From positions 1 through 11,132 of the forward strand of contig JAEUAC010000346.1 of NCBI GenBank assembly GCA_019695455.1: a stretch of DNA of 11,132 nt. Direction: 5' to 3'. How positions within the stretch are numbered: the stretch's first letter is position 1; every line of letters starts with the position of its first letter. Below are positions 1 through 6,764 of the stretch, one piece after another. The stretch comes from Methylorubrum extorquens (lineage in GTDB: Bacteria; Pseudomonadota; Alphaproteobacteria; Rhizobiales; Beijerinckiaceae). The position numbers and the translations under genes were made by a program. Below the pieces are notes generated by a model. It saw only the letters and a list, made by a program, of their open reading frames with translations. It was not told the DNA's origin and did no database searches.

Positions 1-776
1 GACGGCTCGCCGCGCTCGCCCTCGGCACGGTCGCGCTGGCCGCGCTCGGCCTCGTCGACGACCTCCGGCCCCTCTCGGCCCGGCTCCGCCTCCTCGTCCA
101 GGGCCTCGTCGCGGCGGCCCTCCTGCCGCTCGCGGGCGCCGCGGCGCTGCCGGACTGGCTGCCGGCGCCGGTCGCGGCGGCGCTGGCCTGGCTCGGGCTC
201 GTCTGGTGGGTGAACGCCACGAACTTCATGGACGGCCTCGACTGGATCACGGTCGCGGCCTTCGTGCCGCTGACGGCCGCCCTCGCGCTCGCCGGCCTGT
301 CGGGCGCGCTCGATCCGGGATCGGCGGTCGCGGCCGCCGGCCTCCTGGGCGGCCTTCTCGGCTTCGCGCCCTGGAACCGCCCGGTCGCCCGCCTCTTCCT
401 CGGCGATGCCGGATCGCTCGGGATCGGCATCGCGACCGGGTTCCTGCTGCTCGCCCTCGCGGCGCGCGGCCACGCGGCGGCGGCGATCCTGCTGCCGCTC
501 TACCACGCGGCCGACGCGACCCTGACGCTCGCGCGGCGCGCCGCGCGGGGGGAGCGGTTGTCCGAGGCGCACCGCACCCACTTCTACCAGCGGGCGACGG
601 GCGGCCTCTCCGTCCCGTCGATCGACGCCCGGGTCTTCGGCCTGAACCTCACGCTGGCGGGACTCGCCGGCGCGACGCTCGCCTGGCCGGATCCGGCCGT
701 GCAGGTCGCCGCGCTCGCCGCCGGCGCGGTGCTCGTCGGCCTCACGCTGCGGCGCTTCGCGGCCGCCGGGCCCTGA
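1..776 (+). CDS. Polyprenyl-phosphate sugar-1-phosphate transferase, WecA/MraY superfamily (5' end missing)
   Basis: This integral membrane enzyme should transfer a sugar-1-phosphate, often a HexNAc-1-P, from a UDP-sugar to undecaprenyl phosphate, the first step of a surface polysaccharide or O-antigen repeat. The reading frame is open from base 3 to the TGA at 774-776, giving 257 residues; family members usually have about 330-360, so roughly a quarter is lost upstream. Visible family motifs, in order, are an aspartate pair in GLVDDLRPLSARLR (about bases 48-92), NATNFMDGLDW (about 213-245), the FLGDAGSLGIG loop (about 396-428) and HRTHFYQRA near 568-595. Hydrophobic Ala/Leu-rich segments separate them, as expected for a multi-helix protein. 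The GTG at 210 lies inside the NxxNxxDG motif, so it is not a true start. The donor sugar cannot be told from the sequence. The gene ends 3 bp from convergent metZ with no terminator between them. Confidence 0.88.
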   Translation, partial: RLAALALGTVALAALGLVDDLRPLSARLRLLVQGLVAAALLPLAGAAALPDWLPAPVAAALAWLGLVWWVNATNFMDGLDWITVAAFVPLTAALALAGLSGALDPGSAVAAAGLLGGLLGFAPWNRPVARLFLGDAGSLGIGIATGFLLLALAARGHAAAAILLPLYHAADATLTLARRAARGERLSEAHRTHFYQRATGGLSVPSIDARVFGLNLTLAGLAGATLAWPDPAVQVAALAAGAVLVGLTLRRFAAAGP

Positions 777-779
777 GGG

Positions 780-1961
780 TCAGATCGCGTCGAGGGCGCC
801 CAGGACGTCGGCCGCGAGATCCTCCTCGTGCTCCAGCCCGATCGAGAGCCGGACGAGCCCGTCCGTGATGCCCATGGCGGCGCGCTCCTCCGGCTTCAGC
901 CTCTGGTGCGTGGAGGTCGCCGGGTGGGTCACGAGGGTCTTCGCGTCGCCGAGGTTGTTGGAGATGCGGGCGATGCGGAGCGCGTTCATGAAGCGGAAGG
1001 CGGCCGGCTTGCCGCCCTCGATCTCGAGCGCGATCAGGGTCGAGGCCCCCGTCATCTGGCGGCGGATGATCTCGGCCTGGGGATGGTCGGGACGGCCGGG
1101 ATAGATCACCCGCCGCACCCGCCCGTGCTCGGCCAGCCGGTCGGCCACGTGGGCGGCGCTGCGCGCCTGCCGCTCGACCCGGACCGGCAGCGTCTCCAGA
1201 GACTTCAGCATCACCCAGGCGTTGAAGGGCGAGAGGGCGGGCCCGGTCTGCCGCAGGAAGGTGTGGACGTGGGCGGCGATGAACGCCTTCGAGGCGAGCA
1301 CCGCCCCGCCGAGGCAGCGGCCCTGGCCGTCGACATGCTTGGTCGTCGAGTACACGACGCAATCCGCCCCGAGCGCGAGCGGGCGCTGGAAGAGCGGCGT
1401 CGCGAACACGTTGTCGACCACGAGCGTCGCGCCGGCCTCGTGCGCGATCCGGGCCACGGCCGCGATGTCGATCACCTCCAGCGTCGGATTGGCCGGGCTC
1501 TCGAGGAAGAAGGTCCGCGTCTCCGGCCGGACCGCGGCCCGCCAGGCCGCGAGGTCGGTCCCGTCGACCAGCGTCGAGGCCACGCCGAACCGCGGCAGCA
1601 GGTCCTCGATCACGTAGCGGCAGGAGCCGAACAGCGCCCGCGCCGCGACCACGTGGTCGCCCGTCTTGAGCTGGCCCATCAGGGACGCCGTCACGGCCGC
1701 CATGCCGCTCGCGGTGGCCCGGGCGTCCTCCGCGCCTTCCAGGGCCGCCATGCGGGCCTCGAACATCGCGATCGTCGGGTTGGAGAACCGCGCGTAGATG
1801 AAGCCGGGCTCGTCGCCCGAGAAGCGGCGCTCGCATTCCTCGGCGCTCGCGTAGACGTGCCCCTGCGTCAGGAAGAGCGCCTCGGACGTCTCGTTGAAGG
1901 CGGATCGCGTCGTGCCGGCATGGACGAGAAGCGTCTCGGGGCGGAGCGGCTGCGATGTCAT
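780..1961 (-). CDS. metZ: O-succinylhomoserine sulfhydrylase (MetZ), PLP-dependent
   Basis: This cytosolic Cys/Met-metabolism PLP enzyme (fold type I) is predicted to convert O-succinylhomoserine plus sulfide to homocysteine, the direct-sulfhydrylation route to methionine. The 393-residue length is normal for the family. Visible signatures are YARFSNPT (Tyr56, Arg58, phosphate and substrate contacts from the neighbouring subunit), ASGMAA at 84-89 (PLP phosphate loop), LVVDN with Asp183 (pyridine nitrogen), YSTTKHVDGQG with Lys208 (Schiff base), and a C-terminal SxGLEHEEDL block. The KHVDGQGR wording and the TLLVHAGT start are typical of MetZ, but O-acetylhomoserine sulfhydrylase, cystathionine gamma-synthase and methionine gamma-lyase are close relatives, so substrate choice is inferred. 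The ATG at 1959-1961 has no strong Shine-Dalgarno sequence upstream. No other methionine gene is adjacent, and I could not recognise a SAM riboswitch in the leader. Confidence 0.9.
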   Translation of the reverse strand: MTSQPLRPETLLVHAGTTRSAFNETSEALFLTQGHVYASAEECERRFSGDEPGFIYARFSNPTIAMFEARMAALEGAEDARATASGMAAVTASLMGQLKTGDHVVAARALFGSCRYVIEDLLPRFGVASTLVDGTDLAAWRAAVRPETRTFFLESPANPTLEVIDIAAVARIAHEAGATLVVDNVFATPLFQRPLALGADCVVYSTTKHVDGQGRCLGGAVLASKAFIAAHVHTFLRQTGPALSPFNAWVMLKSLETLPVRVERQARSAAHVADRLAEHGRVRRVIYPGRPDHPQAEIIRRQMTGASTLIALEIEGGKPAAFRFMNALRIARISNNLGDAKTLVTHPATSTHQRLKPEERAAMGITDGLVRLSIGLEHEEDLAADVLGALDAI

Positions 1962-2026
1962 GCGGGGCTTCTAGTCAGCGGCGGGCACGGGGTCGATGGC
2001 CGTTTGCGCGGCAGGTTGCCCAACAA

Positions 2027-2045
2027 CGATGCACGAAACGCATCG
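2027..2045. repeat. Inverted repeat CGATGC-N7-GCATCG in the metZ leader
   Basis: The arms 2027-2032 and 2040-2045 are perfectly complementary around the 7-base loop ACGAAAC. The repeat lies 66-84 bp upstream of the metZ start codon, so it could be an operator or a leader hairpin. The family of any cognate regulator cannot be told from the sequence. Confidence 0.35.
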
Positions 2046-2128
2046 ATCGGCTTAATCAGCGGTTAACGCATGCGACGCGCGCATGCCTTGCCTGCGGCGG
2101 CGGGCCTCCCTCGCAGGCGCAGCATCCC

Positions 2129-2134
2129 TATATT
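2129..2134 (+). promoter_or_regulatory. Candidate -10 box (TATATT) for the small-protein gene
   Basis: CTATATTGC is AT-rich in a GC-rich setting and matches the sigma70-type -10 consensus at most positions. It would start transcription about 35 bases before the ATG at 2176. No good TTGACA-like element sits 16-18 bp upstream, so this call rests on the -10 alone. Confidence 0.35.
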
Positions 2135-2175
2135 GCACTGCAGCAGGAAACGCTCGCCGGCCTTTGGAGACTCTG

Positions 2176-2391
2176 ATGCCCGCGGTTACGACACAGCTCA
2201 ACGACTTCATCCTCCCGGCGACCCGCCCGGCCGCCGGACCCGTCGGTCCGTCGCTCTGGGCGCGCGTCCGCGACGCCTTCCACGCGGCCGAGCAGCGCCG
2301 GACGGAGCGCGACATCGCCCTCCTCATCGAGCGGCGCGGCGGTCGCATCACGGACGACGTCGAGCGGCAGATCCAGCGCCAGTTCGTCTGA
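2176..2391 (+). CDS. Small conserved-looking protein of unknown function, 71 residues
   Basis: I do not recognise a named family. The start at 2176 is chosen because GGAG at 2166-2169 lies 6 bases before it; an in-frame ATG at 2083 would add a 31-residue Arg/Ala-rich stretch without a ribosome-binding site and overlapping the presumed promoter. The product has a Pro/Ala-rich first third, then an amphipathic charged segment (about residues 27-57, WARVRDAFHAAEQRRTERDI) and a terminal block with RGGRITDDVERQI (about 54-66). There is no signal peptide, membrane segment or cysteine pair. The helical, charged tail resembles small cytosolic alphaproteobacterial proteins of unknown role, somewhat like the DUF1127 type, though its hallmark residues are not clearly present. 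Two hairpins follow within 95 bp. The clean Shine-Dalgarno site, likely -10 and terminator support a real monocistronic gene. Confidence 0.7.
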   Translation: MPAVTTQLNDFILPATRPAAGPVGPSLWARVRDAFHAAEQRRTERDIALLIERRGGRITDDVERQIQRQFV

Positions 2392-2410
2392 CCCCCTCCG
2401 GGTCGGAACG

Positions 2411-2432
2411 GCCCGCCTCCTCGGGGGCGGGC
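2411..2432 (+). terminator. GC-rich hairpin downstream of the small-protein gene
   Basis: GCCCGCC (2411-2417) pairs with GGCGGGC (2426-2432), and the stem can extend by a wobble and one more pair around a 4-base loop. It begins 20 bases after the stop codon. No T-run follows, so on its own it would be a weak intrinsic terminator or a 3'-end stabilising stem. Confidence 0.4.
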
Positions 2433-2438
2433 ACGACG

Positions 2439-2483
2439 ACGAAGAAGGGCCGGGCCACCGCGTGGTGCCCGGCCCTTCTTCGT
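2439..2483. terminator. 17-bp perfect-stem hairpin, probable bidirectional terminator
   Basis: Bases 2439-2455 pair perfectly with 2467-2483 around an 11-base loop. The outer part of the stem is A/T-containing (ACGAAGAA / TTCTTCGT) and the inner part is all G/C. It lies between the convergent ends of the small-protein gene (stop at 2391) and the GGDEF-EAL gene (stop at 2516), so it can end transcripts from either side. The canonical long U-tract is missing: only TTCTTCGTT runs out on the + strand. Confidence 0.75.
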
Positions 2484-2515
2484 TGCGCCCGCCGCCGACG
2501 CGGCGGGGACGGCGG

Positions 2516-4099
2516 TCACGCCGCCCGGGCTTCGTCCACGGGCAGGTTCGCGGCCGCCCGCAGGGCCTCGGCCTCCTCGATGATGCGGCCGGCTCCCGCC
2601 GCCGGCACGGGCGGGCCGAACAGGTAGCCCTGGCCGAAGGTGCAGCCCTTCTGGGCGAGCCATGTCGAGTTCGTCAGGTTCTCGATGCCCTCGGCCGTCG
2701 TCATGATGCCGAGGCTCGATCCCAGCCCGATGATGGCGCTGATGATCTTCGCGCTCTCCTCGTTGTCGTCCAGCGACTGCACGAAGGAGCGGTCGATCTT
2801 GATCTTGTCGAACTTCATCTCGCGCAGGTGGTACAGGCTCGAATAGCCGGTGCCGAAATCGTCCAGCGCGATCGAGACGCCCGCGCCCTGCAGCACGCCG
2901 AGCGTGGTGCGCACGATGTCCATGTCGTTCACGAGCGCGGATTCCGTGACCTCGATCTCGAGGCGGCGGGGGCTGAAGTTCGTCTCCCGCAGGATGGCGA
3001 GCACCCGGGCCGCGAGCAGCCTGTCCTTGAACTGGCAGGGCGAGATGTTGACCGACAGGCGCAGGTGGTCGGGCCATTGGCGCGCGTCGTTGCAGGCCTG
3101 CCGCAGCAGGCTGTGGCACAGGTCCGCGATCAGGCCCGTGTCCTCGGCGATGGGGATGAACACCGTCGGCGACACGATCCCCCGGTCGGGGTGGTACCAG
3201 CGCGCCAGGACCTCGAAGCCGAGCAGGTCGTGCTCGGGAAGCGACACGAGCGGCTGGTAGTGCGGCCGGATCTCGCCGGACGCGATGGCCGACCGGAGCG
3301 CGAGCTCCAGCGAGACGCGCTCCTTCAGCTCCTCGTCCATGGTCGATTCGAAGAAGCGGAAGGTGCTCCGCCCCTCCCGCTTGCCCCGGTACATGGCGAT
3401 GTCGGCCGACCGCATGAGCGATTCGGCGTCGCTGCCGTCGATGGGGAAGAGCGCCACGCCGATCGTGGCACTGATGTCGATGGTCGCGTGCTGCCACGTG
3501 ATCGGCTGCGAGAGCGCGACGATGACCTGCTGGGCGAAGCGCATGATGTCGGCCGTGCGCCCGTCATGGGGCACGAACAGCGCGAACTCGTCGCCGCCGA
3601 GCCGCGCCGCGAGCCCGTCCTTGGGGACCAGGGCGGCCAGCCGCTCGGCCACCTCCATGAGCACGGCATCGCCGGCCGCATGGCCGTAGATGTCGTTGAC
3701 CGGCTTGAAGCGATCGAGATCGATCAGGAGCGCAGCGTAGAAGGGATGGTTCGGATGTCCGGCCGCCGAATCGATCGTCTCGATCAGGAGCCGCCGGTTG
3801 GCGAGCCCCGTGAGGACGTCGCGCCGCGCGATGGATTGCGCGGCGAGCTCGGCCTGGGCGCGCGCCTTCATCTCCCCGCGCAGCCGCACCGACTTCAGGG
3901 CCGAGGCCGCCGCGAAGGCGAAGCTCATGAGGAAGCCGAGGCACAGGATGCCCGACAGCCCGTCCCGGACCATCGCGGCCTGCATCATCGTGAAGACGTC
4001 GAGCGTGTCGCCGATCAGCCAGACGCAGGCGGCGATCCCGAGCAGGCAGGCGAGCTCGTAGAGTTCCCCCTTGATCGCCTTCGCGCCCTTGGCCCGCAT
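2516..4099 (-). CDS. Membrane-anchored GGDEF-EAL cyclic-di-GMP cyclase/phosphodiesterase
   Basis: This 527-residue protein makes and/or breaks the second messenger c-di-GMP. I chose the ATG at 4097-4099 because GGAG lies 9 bases upstream; the in-frame ATG at 4124-4126 would add nine residues (MGHRSETRT) but lacks a ribosome-binding site. Two hydrophobic helices (about 16-34 and 47-68) anchor it, and the hairpin between them is too short for a periplasmic sensor domain. GGDEF domain, about 93-250: motif GGDEF intact at 168-172. The usual RxxD product-inhibition site upstream is not seen (Pro159 and Gly162 instead of Arg and Asp). EAL domain, about 265-510: EVL at 296-298 (a common functional variant), Asn351, EVTES with Glu383, Asp413-Asp414 in DDFGTGYSS, Lys434, Glu470 and Gln490 in FGQGYLFG. 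All expected metal and catalytic positions are present, so phosphodiesterase activity is likely; the net direction is unknown. Confidence 0.93.
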   Translation of the reverse strand: MRAKGAKAIKGELYELACLLGIAACVWLIGDTLDVFTMMQAAMVRDGLSGILCLGFLMSFAFAAASALKSVRLRGEMKARAQAELAAQSIARRDVLTGLANRRLLIETIDSAAGHPNHPFYAALLIDLDRFKPVNDIYGHAAGDAVLMEVAERLAALVPKDGLAARLGGDEFALFVPHDGRTADIMRFAQQVIVALSQPITWQHATIDISATIGVALFPIDGSDAESLMRSADIAMYRGKREGRSTFRFFESTMDEELKERVSLELALRSAIASGEIRPHYQPLVSLPEHDLLGFEVLARWYHPDRGIVSPTVFIPIAEDTGLIADLCHSLLRQACNDARQWPDHLRLSVNISPCQFKDRLLAARVLAILRETNFSPRRLEIEVTESALVNDMDIVRTTLGVLQGAGVSIALDDFGTGYSSLYHLREMKFDKIKIDRSFVQSLDDNEESAKIISAIIGLGSSLGIMTTAEGIENLTNSTWLAQKGCTFGQGYLFGPPVPAAGAGRIIEEAEALRAAANLPVDEARAA

Positions 4100-4179
4100 C
4101 GTCCTCGTCTCCGATCGATGGCCCATGTGGACCGGAGGGTCTTGTCGCTTCGTCAACGCGCGCCGCGGCATTCGACCCA

Positions 4180-4200
4180 TCCTTAACGCCGCGCTAAGGA
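4180..4200. promoter_or_regulatory. Inverted repeat TCCTTA-N9-TAAGGA, operator candidate
   Basis: The arms 4180-4185 and 4195-4200 are perfect complements around a 9-base spacer. The repeat sits in the 136-bp region between the divergent GGDEF-EAL and 349-residue genes, 36 bp before the latter's ATG. Spacing near one and a half helical turns fits a dimeric regulator, and a small hairpin in the + strand leader is equally possible. A TTGACG (-35-like) on the - strand at 4156-4151 lacks a good partner -10. Confidence 0.4.
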
Positions 4201-4235
4201 CGGAGCCGGAGTCCCGCCAGGAGGCCGCACCCCCC

Positions 4236-5285
4236 ATGCTGTTCAACATCGAGGAGACCGAGCCGGTCTGCTCCGGCTGGCTCGTGCCCGACAACCCGTC
4301 CTCCCCGACCGCCCTGCTGCTCGTGACCGAAGGCGGCCGCCGCCGCCGCGAGATCCGCGCGCAGGTGCCGCGCCCCGACCTCGCCGGCGTCGGCCTGCAC
4401 ACGGTGGGACATGCCGGCTTCCGCATGGACGAGACCGTCGATCCGGCGCTGGTCGCGGGGGAGCCCTACGAACTCTACGAGCTCGCCTCGAACACGCTGA
4501 TCTTCCGCCGCGTGCCGGGCGCGGACCTGCCGCTGCGCATCTTCCACCTCGAGACCCAGACGCATCCCGTCTACGCCCTGTCCCGCCATCTCTCGCCCTG
4601 GATCCGCATGATCTACGGCCATCTCGAGATGATGACCCACGAGACGCTGTCCAGCATCGTGCGGGTCGACTGGCCGTCCGTGCTGCTCTCGGGTGGGACG
4701 TTCTACCGCAACTACGAGGCGGCGCTGCGCCAGCGCGAGTACATCCGGGTGGCGCTGCTGTCGCGGCCGGAGCGGGAATTCGCCGCCAAGCTCCTGCGCA
4801 TCAAGGCGCTCGCCGAGGTGCCGGCCAACCGCACGGGCTGGCGGACGCTCGGCCAGGGCGCCCTCATGGCGGCGCTCGCCGAGGTCGACCTCACCAATCC
4901 GGCGGCCCTGGGCCGCGTCCTCGGCCGCCTCGACGACGAGGCCGCGATGACGATCGCCAACCCCACCACCCGCAAGCTCGTCGCCAACCTGCCCAACCTG
5001 CCGCTCGACAAGCACCATGTCGGCAGCGCGCTCTCCAGCCTCGCCACCTTCGACCTCGTCGGGTTCGACGACGACCTCGACGGCTTCGTGGACACGTTGG
5101 AGGCGCTGCTCGGCCTGGACGGCCTGTCCCGAGAGGCGCTGGCGGGACCGCCGGAGCTCGACGCCGTCGTGGACTCGGTGGCCGAGTGCCGGGCCGCGCA
5201 CGAGCTCATGGACCTCGACGAAGGCGTCTTCGAGCTCGCCCGCACGGCCTTCGACAAGGCCCGGGCCGACGAGGACGCCGCCTGA
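4236..5285 (+). CDS. Uncharacterised 349-residue protein, possible surface-carbohydrate or sulfotransferase-like protein
   Basis: I cannot name this gene. The ATG at 4236 is chosen because AGGAGG (4219-4224) lies 11 bases upstream and the divergent promoter region precedes it; the frame stays open further upstream but that part overlaps the GGDEF-EAL gene. Residues about 10-95 have the pattern SGWLVPD...RPDLAGVGL...HAGF...YELASNTLIFRR. I associate this spacing (GW, then RPDL, then GF, then a 'Y.L.tntLiYRR' strand) with beta-rich domains attached to alphaproteobacterial surface glyco- and sulfotransferase-like proteins. Residues 168-190 (EYIRVALLSRPEREFAAKLL) and 268-294 (LATFDLVGFDDDLDGFVDTL) faintly resemble the 3'-phosphate-binding and C-terminal segments of sulfotransferase-2 proteins, but no 5'-phosphosulfate (PAPS) loop is visible. 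No signal peptide or membrane helix is seen. The resemblance is by eye only. It converges on the MFS gene with a 6-bp gap. Confidence 0.8.
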   Translation: MLFNIEETEPVCSGWLVPDNPSSPTALLLVTEGGRRRREIRAQVPRPDLAGVGLHTVGHAGFRMDETVDPALVAGEPYELYELASNTLIFRRVPGADLPLRIFHLETQTHPVYALSRHLSPWIRMIYGHLEMMTHETLSSIVRVDWPSVLLSGGTFYRNYEAALRQREYIRVALLSRPEREFAAKLLRIKALAEVPANRTGWRTLGQGALMAALAEVDLTNPAALGRVLGRLDDEAAMTIANPTTRKLVANLPNLPLDKHHVGSALSSLATFDLVGFDDDLDGFVDTLEALLGLDGLSREALAGPPELDAVVDSVAECRAAHELMDLDEGVFELARTAFDKARADEDAA

Positions 5286-5296
5286 CGCCCCTCAGG
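5281..5296. repeat. Small inverted repeat CCTGA-N6-TCAGG spanning two convergent stop codons
   Basis: Bases 5281-5285 and 5292-5296 are complementary; each arm contains one TGA stop. With a 5-bp stem and no T-run it is a weak terminator at best, yet it is the only structure in the gap between these convergent genes. Confidence 0.3.
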
Positions 5297-6638
5297 ATTC
5301 GGGGAGCCGCAGCCGGGAGCTCACGGCCAGCGCCGCGAGCGTGCAGATGGCGCCCGACAGGAGGTAGACGCCGACCCAGGCGAGGCCGAACCGGCTCGAC
5401 AGCGTGAGGGCGACGAGCGGCGCGAAGCCCGCGCCGAACAGCCAGGCGAGATCGGACGTGAGCGCCGCGCCCGAATAGCGGTAGCGCTGGCCGAAATTCG
5501 CCGAGACGGCGCCCGCCGCCTGCCCGTAGGACAGGCCGAGGAGCCCGAAGCCGACGATGACGTAGATCGTCTGGCCCGCGAGGCTGTCGCCCACCACGAG
5601 CGGCGCCACGATGCTGCCGAGGCTGAACAGGCCGATCAGCCCGGCCCCGATGGCGAGGGTGGTGCGCCGGCCGATCTGGTCGGCGATGAGCCCGGAGGCC
5701 ACGATCGACCCGGCCGCGATGACGGAGCCCGCCGCCTGGACGAGGAGGAACTCGGCCGCGTTCCGCTGCGTGAACAGCGTGATCCAGCTGATCGGGAAGA
5801 CGGTCACGAGGTGGAACAGCGCGAAGCTCGCGAGCGGCACGAAGGCGCCGACGAGGAGGTTCTTGCCCCGCTCGCGCAGCAGCTCCGTGACCGGCACCGG
5901 CTGCAGCTCGCGCGCCTTGAAGAGGTTCGTGAACTCGTCCGTCGCGATCAGGCGGAGGCGGGCGAACAGCGCCACGACGTTGATCGTGAAGGCGACGAAG
6001 AACGGATAGCGCCAGCCGAAGCCGAGGAAGTCCTCCGGCGAGAGGAGCGCGTAGAAGAACGCGAAGAGCAGGCTCGCCAGGAGGAAGCCGATCGGCGCGC
6101 CGAGCTGCGGCAGCGAGGCGTACCAGCCGCGCCGGCCCTCGGGCGCGTTGAGCGCCAGCAGCGAGGCGAGCCCGTCCCAGGCCCCGCCGAGCGCGAGGCC
6201 CTGGCCGATGCGGCAGACGGCCAGGATCGCCACCGCCCACCAGCCGATCGTGCCGTAGGCCGGCAGGAACGAGACGAGCACCGTCGAGGTCCCGAGGAGG
6301 AACAGGGCGACCGTCAGCTTCGCGCCCCGGCCGTGCCGGCGGTCGATCGCCGAGAAGAGGACGGAGCCGATCGGCCGCGCCAGGAAGGCGAGCGAGAACA
6401 CGAGGAACGAGTAGAGCGTGCCCGTCAGCCGGTCGACGAACGGGAACACGTGCTCCGGGAACACGAGCACGCAGGCGATGCCGAACACGAAGAAGTCGAA
6501 GAACTCGGACGTGCGGCCGATGATGACGCCGAGCGCGATGTCGCCGGGCGAGACCTCGCCGTCGGAATGGGCCTGCTGGGCGTCATGCTCGGCGCCTCTC
6601 GAGGACGGCTCGGGCCCTTCGGACGCCAAGGCTGCCAT
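5292..6638 (-). CDS. MFS transporter, metabolite:H+ symporter (ProP/ShiA/KgtP-like) type
   Basis: The 448-residue polytopic inner-membrane protein is predicted to import an organic solute, probably a carboxylate or similar small metabolite, with protons. The ATG at 6636-6638 is chosen because GGAG lies 7 bases upstream; a longer open frame to 6749 has no ribosome-binding site and crosses the presumed promoter. A hydrophilic tail (1-30) precedes about 12 helices. MHS-type marks are GRTSEFFDFFVFG at 41-53, RPIGSVLFSAIDRRHGRGAK (88-107, loop 2-3 motif), RIGQGLALGGAWDG (143-156), GFGWRYPFF (206-214), DQIGRR (320-325, the second copy of the loop motif) and the YSGAALTSDLAWLFGAG block (388-404). 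The usual GGEW/GGEx acid is Ala153 here, and the first loop motif is degenerate, so substrate range could differ from characterised members. Substrate is unknown. The gene is divergent from the cyo operon. Confidence 0.88.
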   Translation of the reverse strand: MAALASEGPEPSSRGAEHDAQQAHSDGEVSPGDIALGVIIGRTSEFFDFFVFGIACVLVFPEHVFPFVDRLTGTLYSFLVFSLAFLARPIGSVLFSAIDRRHGRGAKLTVALFLLGTSTVLVSFLPAYGTIGWWAVAILAVCRIGQGLALGGAWDGLASLLALNAPEGRRGWYASLPQLGAPIGFLLASLLFAFFYALLSPEDFLGFGWRYPFFVAFTINVVALFARLRLIATDEFTNLFKARELQPVPVTELLRERGKNLLVGAFVPLASFALFHLVTVFPISWITLFTQRNAAEFLLVQAAGSVIAAGSIVASGLIADQIGRRTTLAIGAGLIGLFSLGSIVAPLVVGDSLAGQTIYVIVGFGLLGLSYGQAAGAVSANFGQRYRYSGAALTSDLAWLFGAGFAPLVALTLSSRFGLAWVGVYLLSGAICTLAALAVSSRLRLPES

Positions 6639-6686
6639 GTCATGTCTCCGGCCCGCGGCCGGACGCGGGCGCCGGCGCGCACCGCC

Positions 6687-6716
6687 GAGATAGGACCCCA
6701 CCCGCCCCAGCGTCAA
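6687..6716 (-). promoter_or_regulatory. Candidate sigma70-type promoter of the MFS gene
   Basis: On the - strand, TTGACG (6716-6711) is followed after 18 bases by TATCTC (6692-6687). This places a start near 6680 and a leader of about 40 bases before the ATG at 6638. It is the best -35/-10 pair in the window. A second TTGACA (6749-6744) has no good -10 partner. Confidence 0.5.
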
Positions 6717-6737
6717 ATTGCGAGGCCAGGACAAAGC

Positions 6738-6760
6738 GTCCGATGTCAAACGTGTCGGAC
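6738..6760. promoter_or_regulatory. Inverted repeat GTCCGA-N11-TCGGAC upstream of cyoA, operator candidate
   Basis: The arms 6738-6743 and 6755-6760 are perfect complements, and three G/T wobbles could extend the stem. The repeat ends 4 bases before the CTATAT -10 candidate for cyoA and overlaps the place of its -35, a typical repressor or activator position. It does not match the FNR (TTGAT-N4-ATCAA) pattern, so any regulator is unknown. Confidence 0.45.
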
Positions 6761-6764
6761 CCGG

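Larger units (their letters stand above)
1962..2175. other. Divergent intergenic region between metZ and the small-protein gene
   Basis: These 214 bp should carry the metZ promoter (- strand) and the promoter of the 71-residue gene (+ strand). I see a 6-bp-stem hairpin at 2027-2045, a longer-loop inverted repeat at 2090-2096/2112-2118 (GCCTGCG/CGCAGGC), and a TATATT -10-like box at 2129-2134. No convincing -35/-10 pair for metZ and no SAM-II riboswitch core were found. Confidence 0.5.

Noticed and set aside
828..2066. A 412-codon + strand open frame opposite metZ
   Set aside because: It is an antisense shadow of a clearly recognised PLP enzyme, with no domain and no ribosome-binding site.
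1962..2100. SAM-II riboswitch in the metZ leader
   Set aside because: A CGCTGATTAA stretch on the - strand recalls part of the SAM-II core, but the conserved A-rich loop and the pseudoknot GCUAAA segment are not visible. A covariance-model (Infernal) scan with Rfam SAM-II would settle it.
2052..3497. A 481-codon - strand open frame across the hairpins and the small gene
   Set aside because: It is out of frame with the conserved EAL domain, crosses the 17-bp terminator stem and has Arg/Gly/Pro-rich noise-like sequence.
4100..4426. Upstream extension of the GGDEF-EAL frame
   Set aside because: It overlaps the start of the + strand gene at 4236, and the best ribosome-binding site is just before 4099.
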